Positions 1-8,400 of a DNA stretch of 22,482 bases are shown here, one piece after another. The notes below the pieces were generated by a model. That model had not been told where the DNA came from and did no database searches. It saw only the letters and a list, made by a program, of their open reading frames with translations. The stretch's first letter is position 1. Every line of letters begins with the position of its first letter. Where the stretch lies: the NCBI RefSeq assembly GCF_019649055.1, contig NW_026570657.1:1-22482 (forward strand), in the 5' to 3' direction. The translations under genes were made by a program, and so were the position numbers. Origin of the DNA: Paramacrobiotus metropolitanus (taxonomy: Eukaryota > Tardigrada > Eutardigrada > Parachela > Macrobiotidae).

Positions 1-1
1 A

Positions 2-848
2 ACTCAATGTGGAATCAGCACATCGAACGTTACCATTGGCAGCGATATAAGAGGAATGGCTATCCTGCGTTCGGAACTTCATCATAACAAGGGGAGATCA
101 TTGCTTCATTTGGATAACAGCGTCGATAGCTTGATTGCGAACTTAGGGAGATCGGACCCGAACGTCAAGCAACTCCGATCGAAACTCGATCGAGAAATAA
201 ATGAAGTATTTGATGAAGGAATCATGTGGGAAAATGCAAGAACCGATCTTTTCTGGGACTTTCGTGTTACCTCTATAAGGGAGAAGGAACAACGATCATC
301 TTCCCAACCGGACTCGGTAAACCAGTATATGAGCTGTTCGAAATGTTCTATAAGGCGTTGGAGAGAGGAAATGAAAAATCCTTTGAAAAGTATTGGAAAA
401 AGTTGGAAGCGGAATTCCCTCACTGCCAGATACCGATATACTTGAACTGAAAGTATATCGAAAACGCAGAGAAGCTGAACCAGCTGGTTACCCGGTCAAG
501 AAAAAGGTGACCTTCGCACCAGTCCAGATGGAGCTGAATACCCTCAACGAGGAGATGATAAATGGTGCATGTATGAGATGACTCCTAACAACGAACTCCT
601 CGCTGAAGACTTGAACGCAAATTGTGTCTTCATTGGGACCAAAAGGCCCATCGGACATGAGGAAGTTGGAGATGAGGAGATGATCGAAGCAGATGACGAA
701 AGGTCACCAGGAGCTCAAGAGATAGCACAGATGCTAATGAATCGAAAAGATCTCAGCAGGGCAACAAAACCCAGTAACAGAAGCAAAAGAAGATGAAAAC
801 ATACTCGATACTGGTGAGGAAGGTCCACCGGTCGAGAATAACAGCCTG
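2..848 (+). pseudogene. Degraded upstream part of the gag-pol region, function not recognised
   Basis: An open frame enters from the left edge: the codons before the first ATG (56) are open back to base 2. Protein-like reading continues downstream but switches frame: frame 2 (2 to about 250), frame 1 (about 240-445), frame 3 (about 395-575), frame 2 (about 555-770), then frame 3 (open from 741) running straight into the pol segment at 849. The switch zones are about 225-280, 400-440, 550-575 and 741-795. The right part is acidic and resembles the linker in the next segment. I see no CCHC zinc knuckle and no convincing retroviral-type protease. It could be the C-terminal part of Gag, a protease-linker region, or an unfamiliar domain. 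Confidence 0.55.
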
Positions 849-2171
849 ATGAGCTTAGAAGAGATCGATCAGCTCGAAGGAACAGTTCCAGATGATCGGA
901 GATCGAACTCCGATGAGGAAAGGTCATCACCGAGAGTGCGAGTAACGCGCAGTCATCCGAGAATCGCAGCGAAATATGGAATCAAGGCAAAAGAAATGGG
1001 CAAACCCCTGCTCAAAAATCTGAAAACGAAAAGACTTAGCGATTCTCAGGGCGACGAAGGTGACCTTTCATCTGAGGGAGATGGAGTTGACGAGCGGCCA
1101 CTTGACGAGAGCGCTGCAGCTAACGATGAGAGCAGTGACTCAGATTCAGATTGGACAAGCTCGAGTGACAACTCAACAACTTCAGAAGACTCAGGTGTAA
1201 ACGATCTCTCAGAACAAGAGGATCTCCTCGATCTCGACGAAGATGACGAAGTAGATGAAGAAAAGGAACAGGACATCAAAGTGAGAAGAACGAAGGTGCA
1301 AAGGATGAAATTGAACAGAAAGACGATAAGAGTCTATAGCGATCAACGGATTCTTTTAAAACCATCTGTTTGTACCCGTGTAAAAGTTAGAATGGGGAAA
1401 TTCGTACCAGCTAAAGAGAAGCTGATGTTCACACCCGTCTTCCAAGTGGAAACTGATGTTCAACCGTTAGCGGGAGTGACCGATCATAGAGGAAGGCACT
1501 TTGACCTGGTCATCGCTAACCACAGCATTAAACGGCAAGTTGTTAAAAAAGGTCAGTTTCTCGGCTACGTTGAGCCGTATGATCATATGGAGAACGTCCA
1601 GATCAATAGTGGCACAGTAAAGAACGTGCTTTTTGATCCCGAAGTGGATGACACAACGAAAGCCGAGCTGACAAAGATCATCGGAAACTTGAAACTCGGA
1701 CCTGATCTCACACAAGCTCAGAAAAACGATGTGTATAATGCATTCTGGGAATTCTGGAAGGTGCTTCCCACATCGAAAAAACCGTACGGCGATGTTAAAG
1801 GGATCACCCATGTAATTGATACGGGAGATGCGAAACCGGTGAAATGCAATCCCGCCAGAACTAGTTGGACAGGTCGCGAATTTATAACAAAGCATATCGA
1901 AGAGATGCTGGCGCAGGACGTCATCGAGCCATCAGATGCCGATTGGAGTTTTCCAGTCGTGCTGGCTGCGAAAAAGAACGGTGACGGAACTATGGGCACA
2001 AGATTTTGCGTCAACTATATCATGTTGAATAAGTTAACGAAGAAAAATAATTATCCGTTACCGAACCCGGACGAGTTGCTAGACGCATGTGCAGGCAACA
2101 AGTATTACGGGAAAATGGATCTGCAAAATGGATTCTGGCAGATACCGATGGATCCAGAATCGATAAATTAA
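849..2171 (+). CDS. pol: Pol segment 1: acidic linker and N-terminal half of reverse transcriptase
   Basis: Open segment of 440 residues; the frame is open upstream to 741, so the ATG at 849 is probably internal. Residues 1-160 are a highly acidic, Ser-rich low-complexity stretch. Residues about 165-245 resemble the beta-rich stretch that precedes RT in Ty3/Gypsy Pol. RT begins around residue 310 and contains a form of the domain-1 motif (FCVNY at about 2005-2020; most relatives have VDY) and the motif A Asp (KMDLQNGFWQI; Asp codon 2118-2120). A TAA at 2169-2171 cuts the frame in the middle of RT, and the same frame resumes immediately with the next conserved RT block. It is therefore one nonsense change, not a gene boundary. 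Confidence 0.85.
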   Translation: MSLEEIDQLEGTVPDDRRSNSDEERSSPRVRVTRSHPRIAAKYGIKAKEMGKPLLKNLKTKRLSDSQGDEGDLSSEGDGVDERPLDESAAANDESSDSDSDWTSSSDNSTTSEDSGVNDLSEQEDLLDLDEDDEVDEEKEQDIKVRRTKVQRMKLNRKTIRVYSDQRILLKPSVCTRVKVRMGKFVPAKEKLMFTPVFQVETDVQPLAGVTDHRGRHFDLVIANHSIKRQVVKKGQFLGYVEPYDHMENVQINSGTVKNVLFDPEVDDTTKAELTKIIGNLKLGPDLTQAQKNDVYNAFWEFWKVLPTSKKPYGDVKGITHVIDTGDAKPVKCNPARTSWTGREFITKHIEEMLAQDVIEPSDADWSFPVVLAAKKNGDGTMGTRFCVNYIMLNKLTKKNNYPLPNPDELLDACAGNKYYGKMDLQNGFWQIPMDPESIN

Positions 2172-3776
2172 ACGACTTTCGTAACGCAAGACGGCATGTA
2201 TCGATTTAAAAGGATGCCATTCGGAGTATGTAACGGACCCGCGACATTTCAATTGTGCATGGACAAAGTCCTATCCAAGGCAAAGCGAAAGGGCTGCGTC
2301 TTCGGATACCTCGATGATGTCATTTTCGCTGGAAAGACTTGGGAGATTTTCTTGCAGAACATGAGGAATGTCCTTCAAAGTTTGGTCGAAGCAGGTTTCA
2401 CCATTAAACCGACGAAGTGTGAATTCGGAATGCGGGAGATGGGATTTCTAGGTCATATGCTCAGCGAAGATGGAGTCCGCATGGATCCCGAAAAGATCAC
2501 CGCAGTATCCGAGTTCAAACGACCTCAGACTGAACGGCAGTTGAGATCGTTTCTGGGACTTGCGAACTATTATCGTAAGTTCATAGCTGGATATGCACAG
2601 CAGACCTGTCATTTGTACGAGCTGCTACGAAATGATAAACATGTGCGAAAAGACTGGACAGAAGTTCATACGAAGGAGTTTGAAAACTTGAAAAAGTTGC
2701 TATGTGAAGGCCCAGTCTTAGCGAAGTTCGATCCAGCTAAGTCAACGGTAATCGAATGCGACGCGAGCAAAGAAGGAATTGGAGCAGTACTATCACAAGA
2801 AGGTCATCCAATTGCCTATGCGAGCCGCGTCCTACATGGAGCTGAACGGAATTACGGTGTAACCGAATGGGAGTGTTTGGCGGTCGTGTTCGCCGTCAGA
2901 AAGTTCAAATCGTATATCGATTACTCCGAGTTCACCGTACGAACGGATCATCAGGCGTTAACAAACTTGCTGAGATCGGAAACGAACAAAGTCGGCATGA
3001 ACCCGCGACTTACGAGATGGGCGATGGCATTACAAGGTCATCAGTTCAAGATCGAGTACAAACCGGGAAAGTACTGCGACAACGCGGATGCACTATCGAG
3101 GGCACCAATTGAAGGTCCAACATGCCATGACGAAGAATTCGATGAGATACCGAACTTCGAAGACATCAAAAAAGAGTATGACATAAAAGAACCGGCAGTT
3201 GAAGTGTGGCAGCTGTTCGTACAAATGGCCGACGAACGAGAGAAGCGGATAAAAGATGATCCGGCTACGGCGAATGAGCCGGCTGAATCAACGATCAATG
3301 TTAACCGTGTACGAGCTTTAACTGAATGCCCGATCAAACTGCTGAGATTCCCTAAAAAGAAGGATAACCGCCATAAACCGTTACCACGATGCAAAGTCAT
3401 CACCGACTGGAACGATCTCAGCACTGCAACTGTTCGCATCGTCAACTTGCAAGGAGATGAGGAAGAAGAGGATGATTCGAACTTGCAGCTCCGAAATAAG
3501 CAGCTGAAAGATCCTCACCTTGCAATGATCATCGATGAACTCGAACATTTAGCAGACGCCCAAACGAGATCGAAGTTCGAAGTTCATTACCAGTTGTGGA
3601 ATGGAATTTTGTACCGAATAAAAGATAACAAAGGGAGATTAGAAAGGTCATACGTCGTACCACTGTCGATGAGACGAGCGATTATCCATGCGCTGCATGA
3701 TGAGAAAGCAGCAGGTCATCTTGGATACGAAAAGACGCTAGCAGCAATAAGACTGCGATACTATGGGACAGAATGA
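2172..3776 (+). CDS. pol: Pol segment 2: RT palm/thumb, RNase H, start of integrase zinc finger
   Basis: Same frame as the preceding segment, directly after its stop; an ATG lies at 2196 but is internal to the RT fold. RT motif B (MPFGVCNGPATFQ, about 2217-2255) and the catalytic YLDD (2307-2318) are intact, followed by the FLGH and RSFLGLANYYRKFI blocks of Ty3/Gypsy RT. RNase H follows at about 2745-3110, with Asp in CDAS, Glu in TEWE, Asp in RTDHQAL and the terminal NADALSR. A spacer of about 130 residues leads to the integrase N-terminal finger, whose two His (HALHDEKAAGH) are at about 3689-3720. The frame ends at TGA 3774-3776, inside the finger, where one base appears to be missing at about 3765; the two Cys lie in the next frame. 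Confidence 0.9.
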   Translation, partial: TTFVTQDGMYRFKRMPFGVCNGPATFQLCMDKVLSKAKRKGCVFGYLDDVIFAGKTWEIFLQNMRNVLQSLVEAGFTIKPTKCEFGMREMGFLGHMLSEDGVRMDPEKITAVSEFKRPQTERQLRSFLGLANYYRKFIAGYAQQTCHLYELLRNDKHVRKDWTEVHTKEFENLKKLLCEGPVLAKFDPAKSTVIECDASKEGIGAVLSQEGHPIAYASRVLHGAERNYGVTEWECLAVVFAVRKFKSYIDYSEFTVRTDHQALTNLLRSETNKVGMNPRLTRWAMALQGHQFKIEYKPGKYCDNADALSRAPIEGPTCHDEEFDEIPNFEDIKKEYDIKEPAVEVWQLFVQMADEREKRIKDDPATANEPAESTINVNRVRALTECPIKLLRFPKKKDNRHKPLPRCKVITDWNDLSTATVRIVNLQGDEEEEDDSNLQLRNKQLKDPHLAMIIDELEHLADAQTRSKFEVHYQLWNGILYRIKDNKGRLERSYVVPLSMRRAIIHALHDEKAAGHLGYEKTLAAIRLRYYGTE

Positions 3777-5269
3777 GTACGGACGTTAAGAATTATATAC
3801 TCGCATGCCAAGGATGTCAGTTCACCAAGACACCGAGGAAATGCCCACCTGGAAAACTGCAAGAGATCAAAGTGGGACATCCTTTCTTCCGAGTATACGC
3901 CGATCTGAAAGGACTTTTATTACCGACAAAGAAACGAGGATACAAATACATAGCGGTGTTCATTGACCAGCTGACGAAATATGTGATAGCAGTACCGATG
4001 AAGACGGCGACAGCGAAGGAATTTGCCAAAGTCTTCGTAAAACATGTGATATTGGTACATGGAGCACCGCATATCTTACATACGGATCGCGGAAGACACT
4101 TCACAGCGGAAGTCTTATCAAAAGTCACCAACGTGTTTAAAATCAAACACACGTTCGGAACGGCATATCACCCTGAAGGCCAGGGCCAAGTCGAACGGCA
4201 GATGCAGATCATCGGAGATGGACTGGCACAGTATATGAAAGCAGGAAATGAGCGAAAATTCAACAAATACCTTCCGTATGTGGTATCAGGGATGAATAGA
4301 GTGATACATGCCACAACCGGCTACTCGGCATATTACATGCTACATGGAAGAGAGATGACTATGCCAGAGGACGTGGTGACAAAAACGAACATACCAGATG
4401 ATTATGGTACTCCAGACGAATGGGTGGAGACCATGAAAAAGAATTTGTTATTCGCTGAGGAAGTTGCCAGATGCAACATAAAAGATGCATATGAAAAGAA
4501 CGCCGAGATCTATAACAAGAAGAAATCGGAACCGAACTTCAAAATCGGCGACTTCGTACTTATCCGACTCCCCAAAGATACGAAACAAGGGAAAAAGGAA
4601 GTTCAATCGGATTTCAAGAAGAAGTACGATGAGGTTTGGAAAATTCTCAGCTTTCCGCGACCGAATGAGGTCGAAGTCATCGAAATGAATCCGATAAAGG
4701 AAGCCGAATTGAAAGTCGTTTCCATCGATCGATTAAAGCCATGGCATCCACCTTTAACGGAAGAACGAGAGGACAATGAAGGAGTATCAGAGCGTGAACT
4801 ACGATCTGCTACTGGAGTAGATGAGATGGAGGCCGAGGCAGACCGCGGCCCAAAAGAAGCTTTTGAACCACGCTCTGCTACCGATGGTGTTGACATAGCA
4901 GAGCGCGCTTCTTTCAAACCACGCTCAACGCTAGCTCAATCATCAGAAGACATAACAGAGACGAAGAAAAAGAGACGAGGAAGATCGAAGAAACAGGACA
5001 AGGATTTTGAAACGGCAGCAACCATCAAGTTGAGCGAACAAGCTGGCAACTTAGCGGAAGTTGCCGATATGGCAGGCAACGATAATGATGTCACCGTAGC
5101 AGACCGTACTTTGATACAGTCTTTCAAACCACGCACTGCTACCAACGTTAATAATCAGCAGAAAGATGTTGAACTAGCAGATCGTGCTTTTCCAGAAGAC
5201 TTGATTCAACAGTCTCCTTTCAAACCACACGCACTGCTGACCTCCAAGAGATCAGTCGAAGGGGACTGA
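3773..5269 (+). CDS. pol: Pol segment 3: integrase core and repetitive C-terminal tail
   Basis: The ATGA overlap with the previous segment results from a frame change inside the integrase finger and is not a true start. The frame carries the Cys pair (CQGC, about 3803-3814), then the DDE core: Asp in YADLKG, Asp in HTDRGRHF, Glu in HPEGQGQVERQ (about 3897-4200), with the usual spacing. After the core comes an SH3-like DNA-binding stretch (KIGDFVLIRL to RLKPWHPP, about 4540-4755), as in the GPY/F-type C-terminus; I see no chromodomain. The last 170 residues are an unusual basic/acidic tail with repeated FxPR(S/T)AT-like motifs. It integrates the cDNA into host DNA. The frame is lost between 5225 and 5268, and the tail continues in frame 3. 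Confidence 0.9.
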   Translation: MSTDVKNYILACQGCQFTKTPRKCPPGKLQEIKVGHPFFRVYADLKGLLLPTKKRGYKYIAVFIDQLTKYVIAVPMKTATAKEFAKVFVKHVILVHGAPHILHTDRGRHFTAEVLSKVTNVFKIKHTFGTAYHPEGQGQVERQMQIIGDGLAQYMKAGNERKFNKYLPYVVSGMNRVIHATTGYSAYYMLHGREMTMPEDVVTKTNIPDDYGTPDEWVETMKKNLLFAEEVARCNIKDAYEKNAEIYNKKKSEPNFKIGDFVLIRLPKDTKQGKKEVQSDFKKKYDEVWKILSFPRPNEVEVIEMNPIKEAELKVVSIDRLKPWHPPLTEEREDNEGVSERELRSATGVDEMEAEADRGPKEAFEPRSATDGVDIAERASFKPRSTLAQSSEDITETKKKRRGRSKKQDKDFETAATIKLSEQAGNLAEVADMAGNDNDVTVADRTLIQSFKPRTATNVNNQQKDVELADRAFPEDLIQQSPFKPHALLTSKRSVEGD

Positions 5270-5320
5270 ACTAAATGAGCAGGATTTGAAAAACTCTTTC
5301 AGACCACGCTCTGCTGCTGC
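4797..5320 (+). repeat. Diverged FxPRSAT-type repeats in the integrase tail
   Basis: A short motif, roughly TTTCAAACCACGCTCTGCTACC at DNA level and F(K/E/R)PR(S/T)(A/T) in protein, recurs at about 4797, 4862, 4913, 5124, 5217 and 5299, often followed by an acidic stretch with (D/E)xA(D/E)R. The copy at 5217 reads CCACACGC where its sisters have CCACGC, an apparent extra AC (5225-5232) that alters the reading frame. The DNA similarity of the units suggests duplication rather than chance. Confidence 0.65.
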
Positions 5321-5528
5321 CGATAGGCAACAGCAGCTCGAAGCAGTGAGAGCAACAGCCGCACAGCTGGCAAACGACATTGCTGCTGCTATCGAGCAAA
5401 AGAAGGTCAAAAAGACCAAGTCGAAACCCACTCCTACGGAATTCCTAACCCGACAAGGAGCTGATGAAGATGCCGCCGATACGGGACTCCTTGATCGGAT
5501 AACTAAAGGGCGCAAAAACACAAAATAA
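5270..5528 (+). pseudogene. pol: End of the Pol tail in a shifted frame
   Basis: Frame 3 is open from about 5262 to TAA 5526-5528. It contains another copy of the FRPRSAA motif and then a Gln/Ala-rich helical stretch and a Lys-rich end. There is no ATG at its left edge (only a TTG at 5286), and motif and composition match the tail of the integrase segment, so this is the natural C-terminus of Pol cut off by a frame change at 5225-5268. It has no known domain. Confidence 0.65.
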
Positions 5529-5552
5529 CACTAAAAAAGGGCGTTATGATGC

Positions 5553-7724
5553 ATGCACAGGAGTTGGGGAGGTGTAAAAGCTAATCGTTGTAAACTGGCT
5601 AACAGATATCGTTTCATTGTTATAGCAGGTAATAAAAAGTTAATGGAAAGGTTGGAACGGCAAAATTCAGAGAATTCCGACTCGGAAAGCATCGGAAATC
5701 CGTTAAAAGCATCGACGCCGATAAGAATGGAAGGCGATCGTAGCCAAGACACTTATTACGGAAACGAGTCCACATCGTCTGCAGGAATGGCGCAGAACGA
5801 ACCGGGACAGGGAGATCAAACGGTCTACGCGGCCGGCGTCCAGGCATACTATCCGTATCAGGACCCTACGAATTATCAGAGTACACAGAATTGGTTGACC
5901 TACGGCCATCCGGCCGGACCAACTCAATATCCGGTACAAAACGACCCATTTCAAATGTTTCCCGGAACACAGACTCCACCAATGTATGGATCTGTGCAAA
6001 TGCCGATGGGACCACCGCCAGTACCCAATTTTCCGACCGGACATGGCGGATTTGGCCGAATGCCATCCACACCTGTGCGACATGGGGGGGTTGGCGGAAT
6101 GTCAGCGTCGCCTATCCGATATCACGGATTCGGAGGCCCAATGTCAGCACCAGTTCGACATAGCGGGGCAATTGGCGGATCGCCGCCAGGATCGGTGCGC
6201 GGCGGAAGGGCGCCAGCACCATCTTTCCCATCACTGTTTCCTGAACAGAGTGAGACACCACCCATGAGAGGAAATCAACCGTTTAACAGATTTAACAGAC
6301 GATCTCCGAACCAAAGAGGCGGAAGATCGCGACATGGAAATCGTAATTCACCTCGACCACGAGGAATGTTGCCCCCATTAGGCCCACAGTTGGAGACGAT
6401 GACAATAAGTCCTCCAGGTTCACCCTCCAGATATGTACCACGATTGGCGGTAAACGTGAGTGAAGATGACGATCGGCTCAACATGATTATAGGAGCGGAG
6501 GAAGAGCTCACCGCAGATGATCGGAGGGTTATCCATAACTTTAACCGTCTGTGTCGGGACTTCTATCGGATGCACGAAAGGGTGAACGATGAGCAACTCC
6601 TCTACGGATACATGATAGAGCAGATGGCCGTAACCGATTCGGGACATATAGTGCTTAAGGATCGGAAAAAGAAAGTTCAGGAAGCACGGACAGACCTCGG
6701 AATCAGAGTTGCCACGATGAAAACATATCACCAGGCGTTAATAAACAGGCCGTGGCCAGAAATGATTGAAAAGATTCTGAGATGGATCGAAAAATTTCCC
6801 GAAGAAGTTGCACAGCCCGAGCCCATTGTAGCCGGCCCATCACAGATGCAACCTGCGACGAGCGGCGCACCTAAGTCTAGTACATCAACTGCGAAATCAG
6901 TTGAAGAGATGACAGATGCGGACTTAAAAGAACAGAAGAAACGAATTGACGGAGCTATCGAGCAAAGAGCGAGATCACGAGAAAGCTCAACGGCAGATTC
7001 ATCTCGCGGTAGCGTCAAACGGAATAGATCGCAGACGACAAGTCCTAAATCAACGGAGAAGGGACATCAGACTAAAAAGTCGACGGCGAGTAAGGAACCG
7101 CCGAAAGAAAAAGAGATGCCGGTACCAGTGAAGCCCACGGCGAGTAAGGAACCGCCGAAGGTGCAGGAAAAGTCTGTGGTACCAGTGAAGTCCACGGCGA
7201 GCAAGGAACCGCCGAAGACGCAAGAGACGTCGGTAGTTCCGGCGAAACCCTCGATGAGTAAGGAACCATCGAAGGAGCAGCAAATTGCTGTACCAGCAGG
7301 GAAGAGCTTGACTCAACTACCACCACCACCGGCAAGAACTCCGATGATCATACCACAGGTTCGGGCATATACGGCGACATATTCGAGATCAGGAGGACTT
7401 CCGTACAAGGTTACTGCCCAGCTTATCGATAAGGATACGAAAGAGGATATCCCCTCATATCATCCTACTACACCGACGGAAATCAGAAATCAGATTACCA
7501 AACAGTCGAGAGATGAGGTGCAGGGGGCGCTACTTAAGATCAGACGCGAGGAAGATCGCGCAGATCCACGAATCCTCATTCAGACGTTAAGACAACTGAT
7601 CACGCCAATAGCCGTGAAAGAGAAAGCATGGATCTGTATACGAGTGGGAACGCTGGACGACCACTTTGCGTATATGTACGCAACTGATGGAGAGATGTTG
7701 GCAGTTGAGCGACATCGGCTGTAA
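5553..7724 (+). CDS. ORF B segment 1: repeat-rich low-complexity N-terminus plus helical region
   Basis: Unrecognised protein segment of up to 723 residues. ATG 5553 follows a TGA directly; ATG 5643 is the likelier start because it lies just after a splice-acceptor-like site and opens the hydrophilic part. Regions in order: Ser/Glu-rich start; Tyr/Gln/Pro-rich prion-like stretch (about 5760-6000); Gly/Met/Pro repeats with PVRH/PIRY cores (about 6040-6200); Arg/Gly-rich stretch (about 6270-6370) typical of RNA-binding tails; a helical segment (about 6470-6800); a Lys/Ser linker; four ASKEPPK repeats (7083-7304); and a mixed alpha/beta segment. TAA 7722-7724 ends it, but the same frame continues at once, so this is probably a nonsense change. 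No signal peptide or membrane segment is seen, which argues against an envelope protein. Confidence 0.7.
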   Translation: MHRSWGGVKANRCKLANRYRFIVIAGNKKLMERLERQNSENSDSESIGNPLKASTPIRMEGDRSQDTYYGNESTSSAGMAQNEPGQGDQTVYAAGVQAYYPYQDPTNYQSTQNWLTYGHPAGPTQYPVQNDPFQMFPGTQTPPMYGSVQMPMGPPPVPNFPTGHGGFGRMPSTPVRHGGVGGMSASPIRYHGFGGPMSAPVRHSGAIGGSPPGSVRGGRAPAPSFPSLFPEQSETPPMRGNQPFNRFNRRSPNQRGGRSRHGNRNSPRPRGMLPPLGPQLETMTISPPGSPSRYVPRLAVNVSEDDDRLNMIIGAEEELTADDRRVIHNFNRLCRDFYRMHERVNDEQLLYGYMIEQMAVTDSGHIVLKDRKKKVQEARTDLGIRVATMKTYHQALINRPWPEMIEKILRWIEKFPEEVAQPEPIVAGPSQMQPATSGAPKSSTSTAKSVEEMTDADLKEQKKRIDGAIEQRARSRESSTADSSRGSVKRNRSQTTSPKSTEKGHQTKKSTASKEPPKEKEMPVPVKPTASKEPPKVQEKSVVPVKSTASKEPPKTQETSVVPAKPSMSKEPSKEQQIAVPAGKSLTQLPPPPARTPMIIPQVRAYTATYSRSGGLPYKVTAQLIDKDTKEDIPSYHPTTPTEIRNQITKQSRDEVQGALLKIRREEDRADPRILIQTLRQLITPIAVKEKAWICIRVGTLDDHFAYMYATDGEMLAVERHRL
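5599..5628 (+). promoter_or_regulatory. Candidate 3' splice acceptor before ORF B
   Basis: CTAAC (5599-5603) matches the branch-point consensus and lies 26 nt from a CAG (5626-5628), preceded by the T-rich GTTTCATTGTTATAG. The first ATG after it is at 5643, in frame with ORF B. This suggests ORF B is translated from a spliced mRNA whose donor lies to the left of the window. It is inferred from sequence only. Confidence 0.45.
6040..6210 (+). repeat. Gly-rich amino-acid repeats with PVRH cores in ORF B
   Basis: Three to four diverged units of about 16-17 residues: GGFGRMPSTPVRH, GGVGGMSASPIRY, GFGGPMSAPVRH, then a weaker SGAIGG unit. DNA matches such as ATGTCAGC.CC...CCGAT/CGACAT between units point to local duplication. 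The composition (Gly, Met, Pro, spaced Arg) is that of disordered, phase-separating or RNA-binding proteins. Confidence 0.6.
7083..7304 (+). repeat. Four tandem 54-57 bp repeats encoding an ASKEPPK unit
   Basis: Units start at 7083, 7137, 7194 and 7251. Three begin ACGGCGAG(T/C)AAGGAACCGCCGAAG; the fourth begins TCGATGAGTAAGGAACCATCGAAG. Each encodes (T/S)xSKEP(P/S)K followed by a variable stretch and a Val-Pro-x-Lys/Gly end. Spacing stays a multiple of three, so the array was kept in frame while it diverged. Confidence 0.9.
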
Positions 7725-8195
7725 GAGGGGATTGAGTCAGATGGTCAAAGGATGCCGAAAGAGGCATATGACACGACTTATCTGTACCAGGAAATGACCT
7801 GTAGAGTCTTCAAATTGGGACTCCACTGTACGGTCGGATTGCCCATCGTGATGATCGCCGAAATTGTCGATCCTATATCAGGAGATCCCGTCCCATTTGC
7901 ACCTTGGTTTATATCGAAAGAAGAGAAGGAATATGCCATTATGGAAAATGAAAAAGCATTGGCGAATTTGTACAACATGTTACCTGAGGACAAGAAAAAA
8001 GATGTTGAAGCTAACAGAAATGGAATTCTGAATATTATGAGTCATCGAGCTGCCGACGATGGAGCCTATGTCAGGGTGACAGCTACATATACTGAAGATG
8101 GCCAACTTCGTACGAGTTTACACACCGCATTACCAGTTGGTCTACGAGATGGAGACTCCGAAGAAGCATCTTACGGTAGCGGCCGAAATCCATGA
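7725..8195 (+). CDS. ORF B segment 2: mixed alpha/beta domain, unrecognised
   Basis: Continues in the same frame directly after the TAA at 7722; the ATG at 7752 need not be a start. The protein is well mixed in composition (hydrophobic strands such as GLPIVMIAEIVDP and a charged helix EEKEYAIMENEKALANLYNM), suggesting a folded domain unlike the low-complexity parts on either side. I do not recognise it. Reading quality falls after about 8095, where frame 1 becomes the better reading, so the last 30 residues of this segment are probably out-of-frame translation. Confidence 0.6.
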   Translation, partial: EGIESDGQRMPKEAYDTTYLYQEMTCRVFKLGLHCTVGLPIVMIAEIVDPISGDPVPFAPWFISKEEKEYAIMENEKALANLYNMLPEDKKKDVEANRNGILNIMSHRAADDGAYVRVTATYTEDGQLRTSLHTALPVGLRDGDSEEASYGSGRNP

Positions 8196-8400
8196 AATTT
8201 ATGTCAAGTCCAAACAGGCAGAAGAGGAAGGTCTTGCCGGTGAAGGTGAAGATGAACAGATGGAAGCCGAAGATGCTCCATCAGGCGAAAATGCTCCTCA
8301 GATGGAAGATGAACCAGTTGATGAAAATAACCTGAGACGATCGATGCAACGAGCGATTGCGGTCATGATGGAGCAGATCACGAGGCATGCAACGACGTGA
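8098..8400 (+). CDS. ORF B segment 3: end of the folded domain and acidic linker
   Basis: Frame 1 is open from 8080, and ATG 8098 is internal. The first 40 residues (YTPHYQLVYEMETPKKHLT and on) plausibly finish the domain begun in the previous segment, so the frame change lies between about 8080 and 8110. An acidic Glu/Asp/Met-rich linker and a short helix follow. The segment ends at TGA 8398-8400, and the next segment follows in the same frame without a gap, so this looks like a nonsense change. Confidence 0.6.
   Translation: MANFVRVYTPHYQLVYEMETPKKHLTVAAEIHEIYVKSKQAEEEGLAGEGEDEQMEAEDAPSGENAPQMEDEPVDENNLRRSMQRAIAVMMEQITRHATT

Noticed and set aside
807-815. DTG codons that might mark an aspartic protease active site
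   Set aside because: The surrounding residues (ILDTGEEGPPV) are acidic and lack the hydrophobic strands and Ala/Ser after DTG that retroviral-type proteases have. No second protease motif follows.
1467-1895. Antisense open frame of 142 codons
   Set aside because: It lies opposite the RT-linker coding strand and its composition mirrors the sense codons. It is a shadow.
3773-3776. ATGA overlap suggesting translational coupling of two genes
   Set aside because: The overlap lies inside the integrase zinc finger, whose His and Cys pairs fall in different frames, so it is a one-base frame change within one protein.
7083-7304. CRISPR-like array
   Set aside because: The repeats are contiguous in-frame peptide repeats without spacers, in a eukaryotic element.
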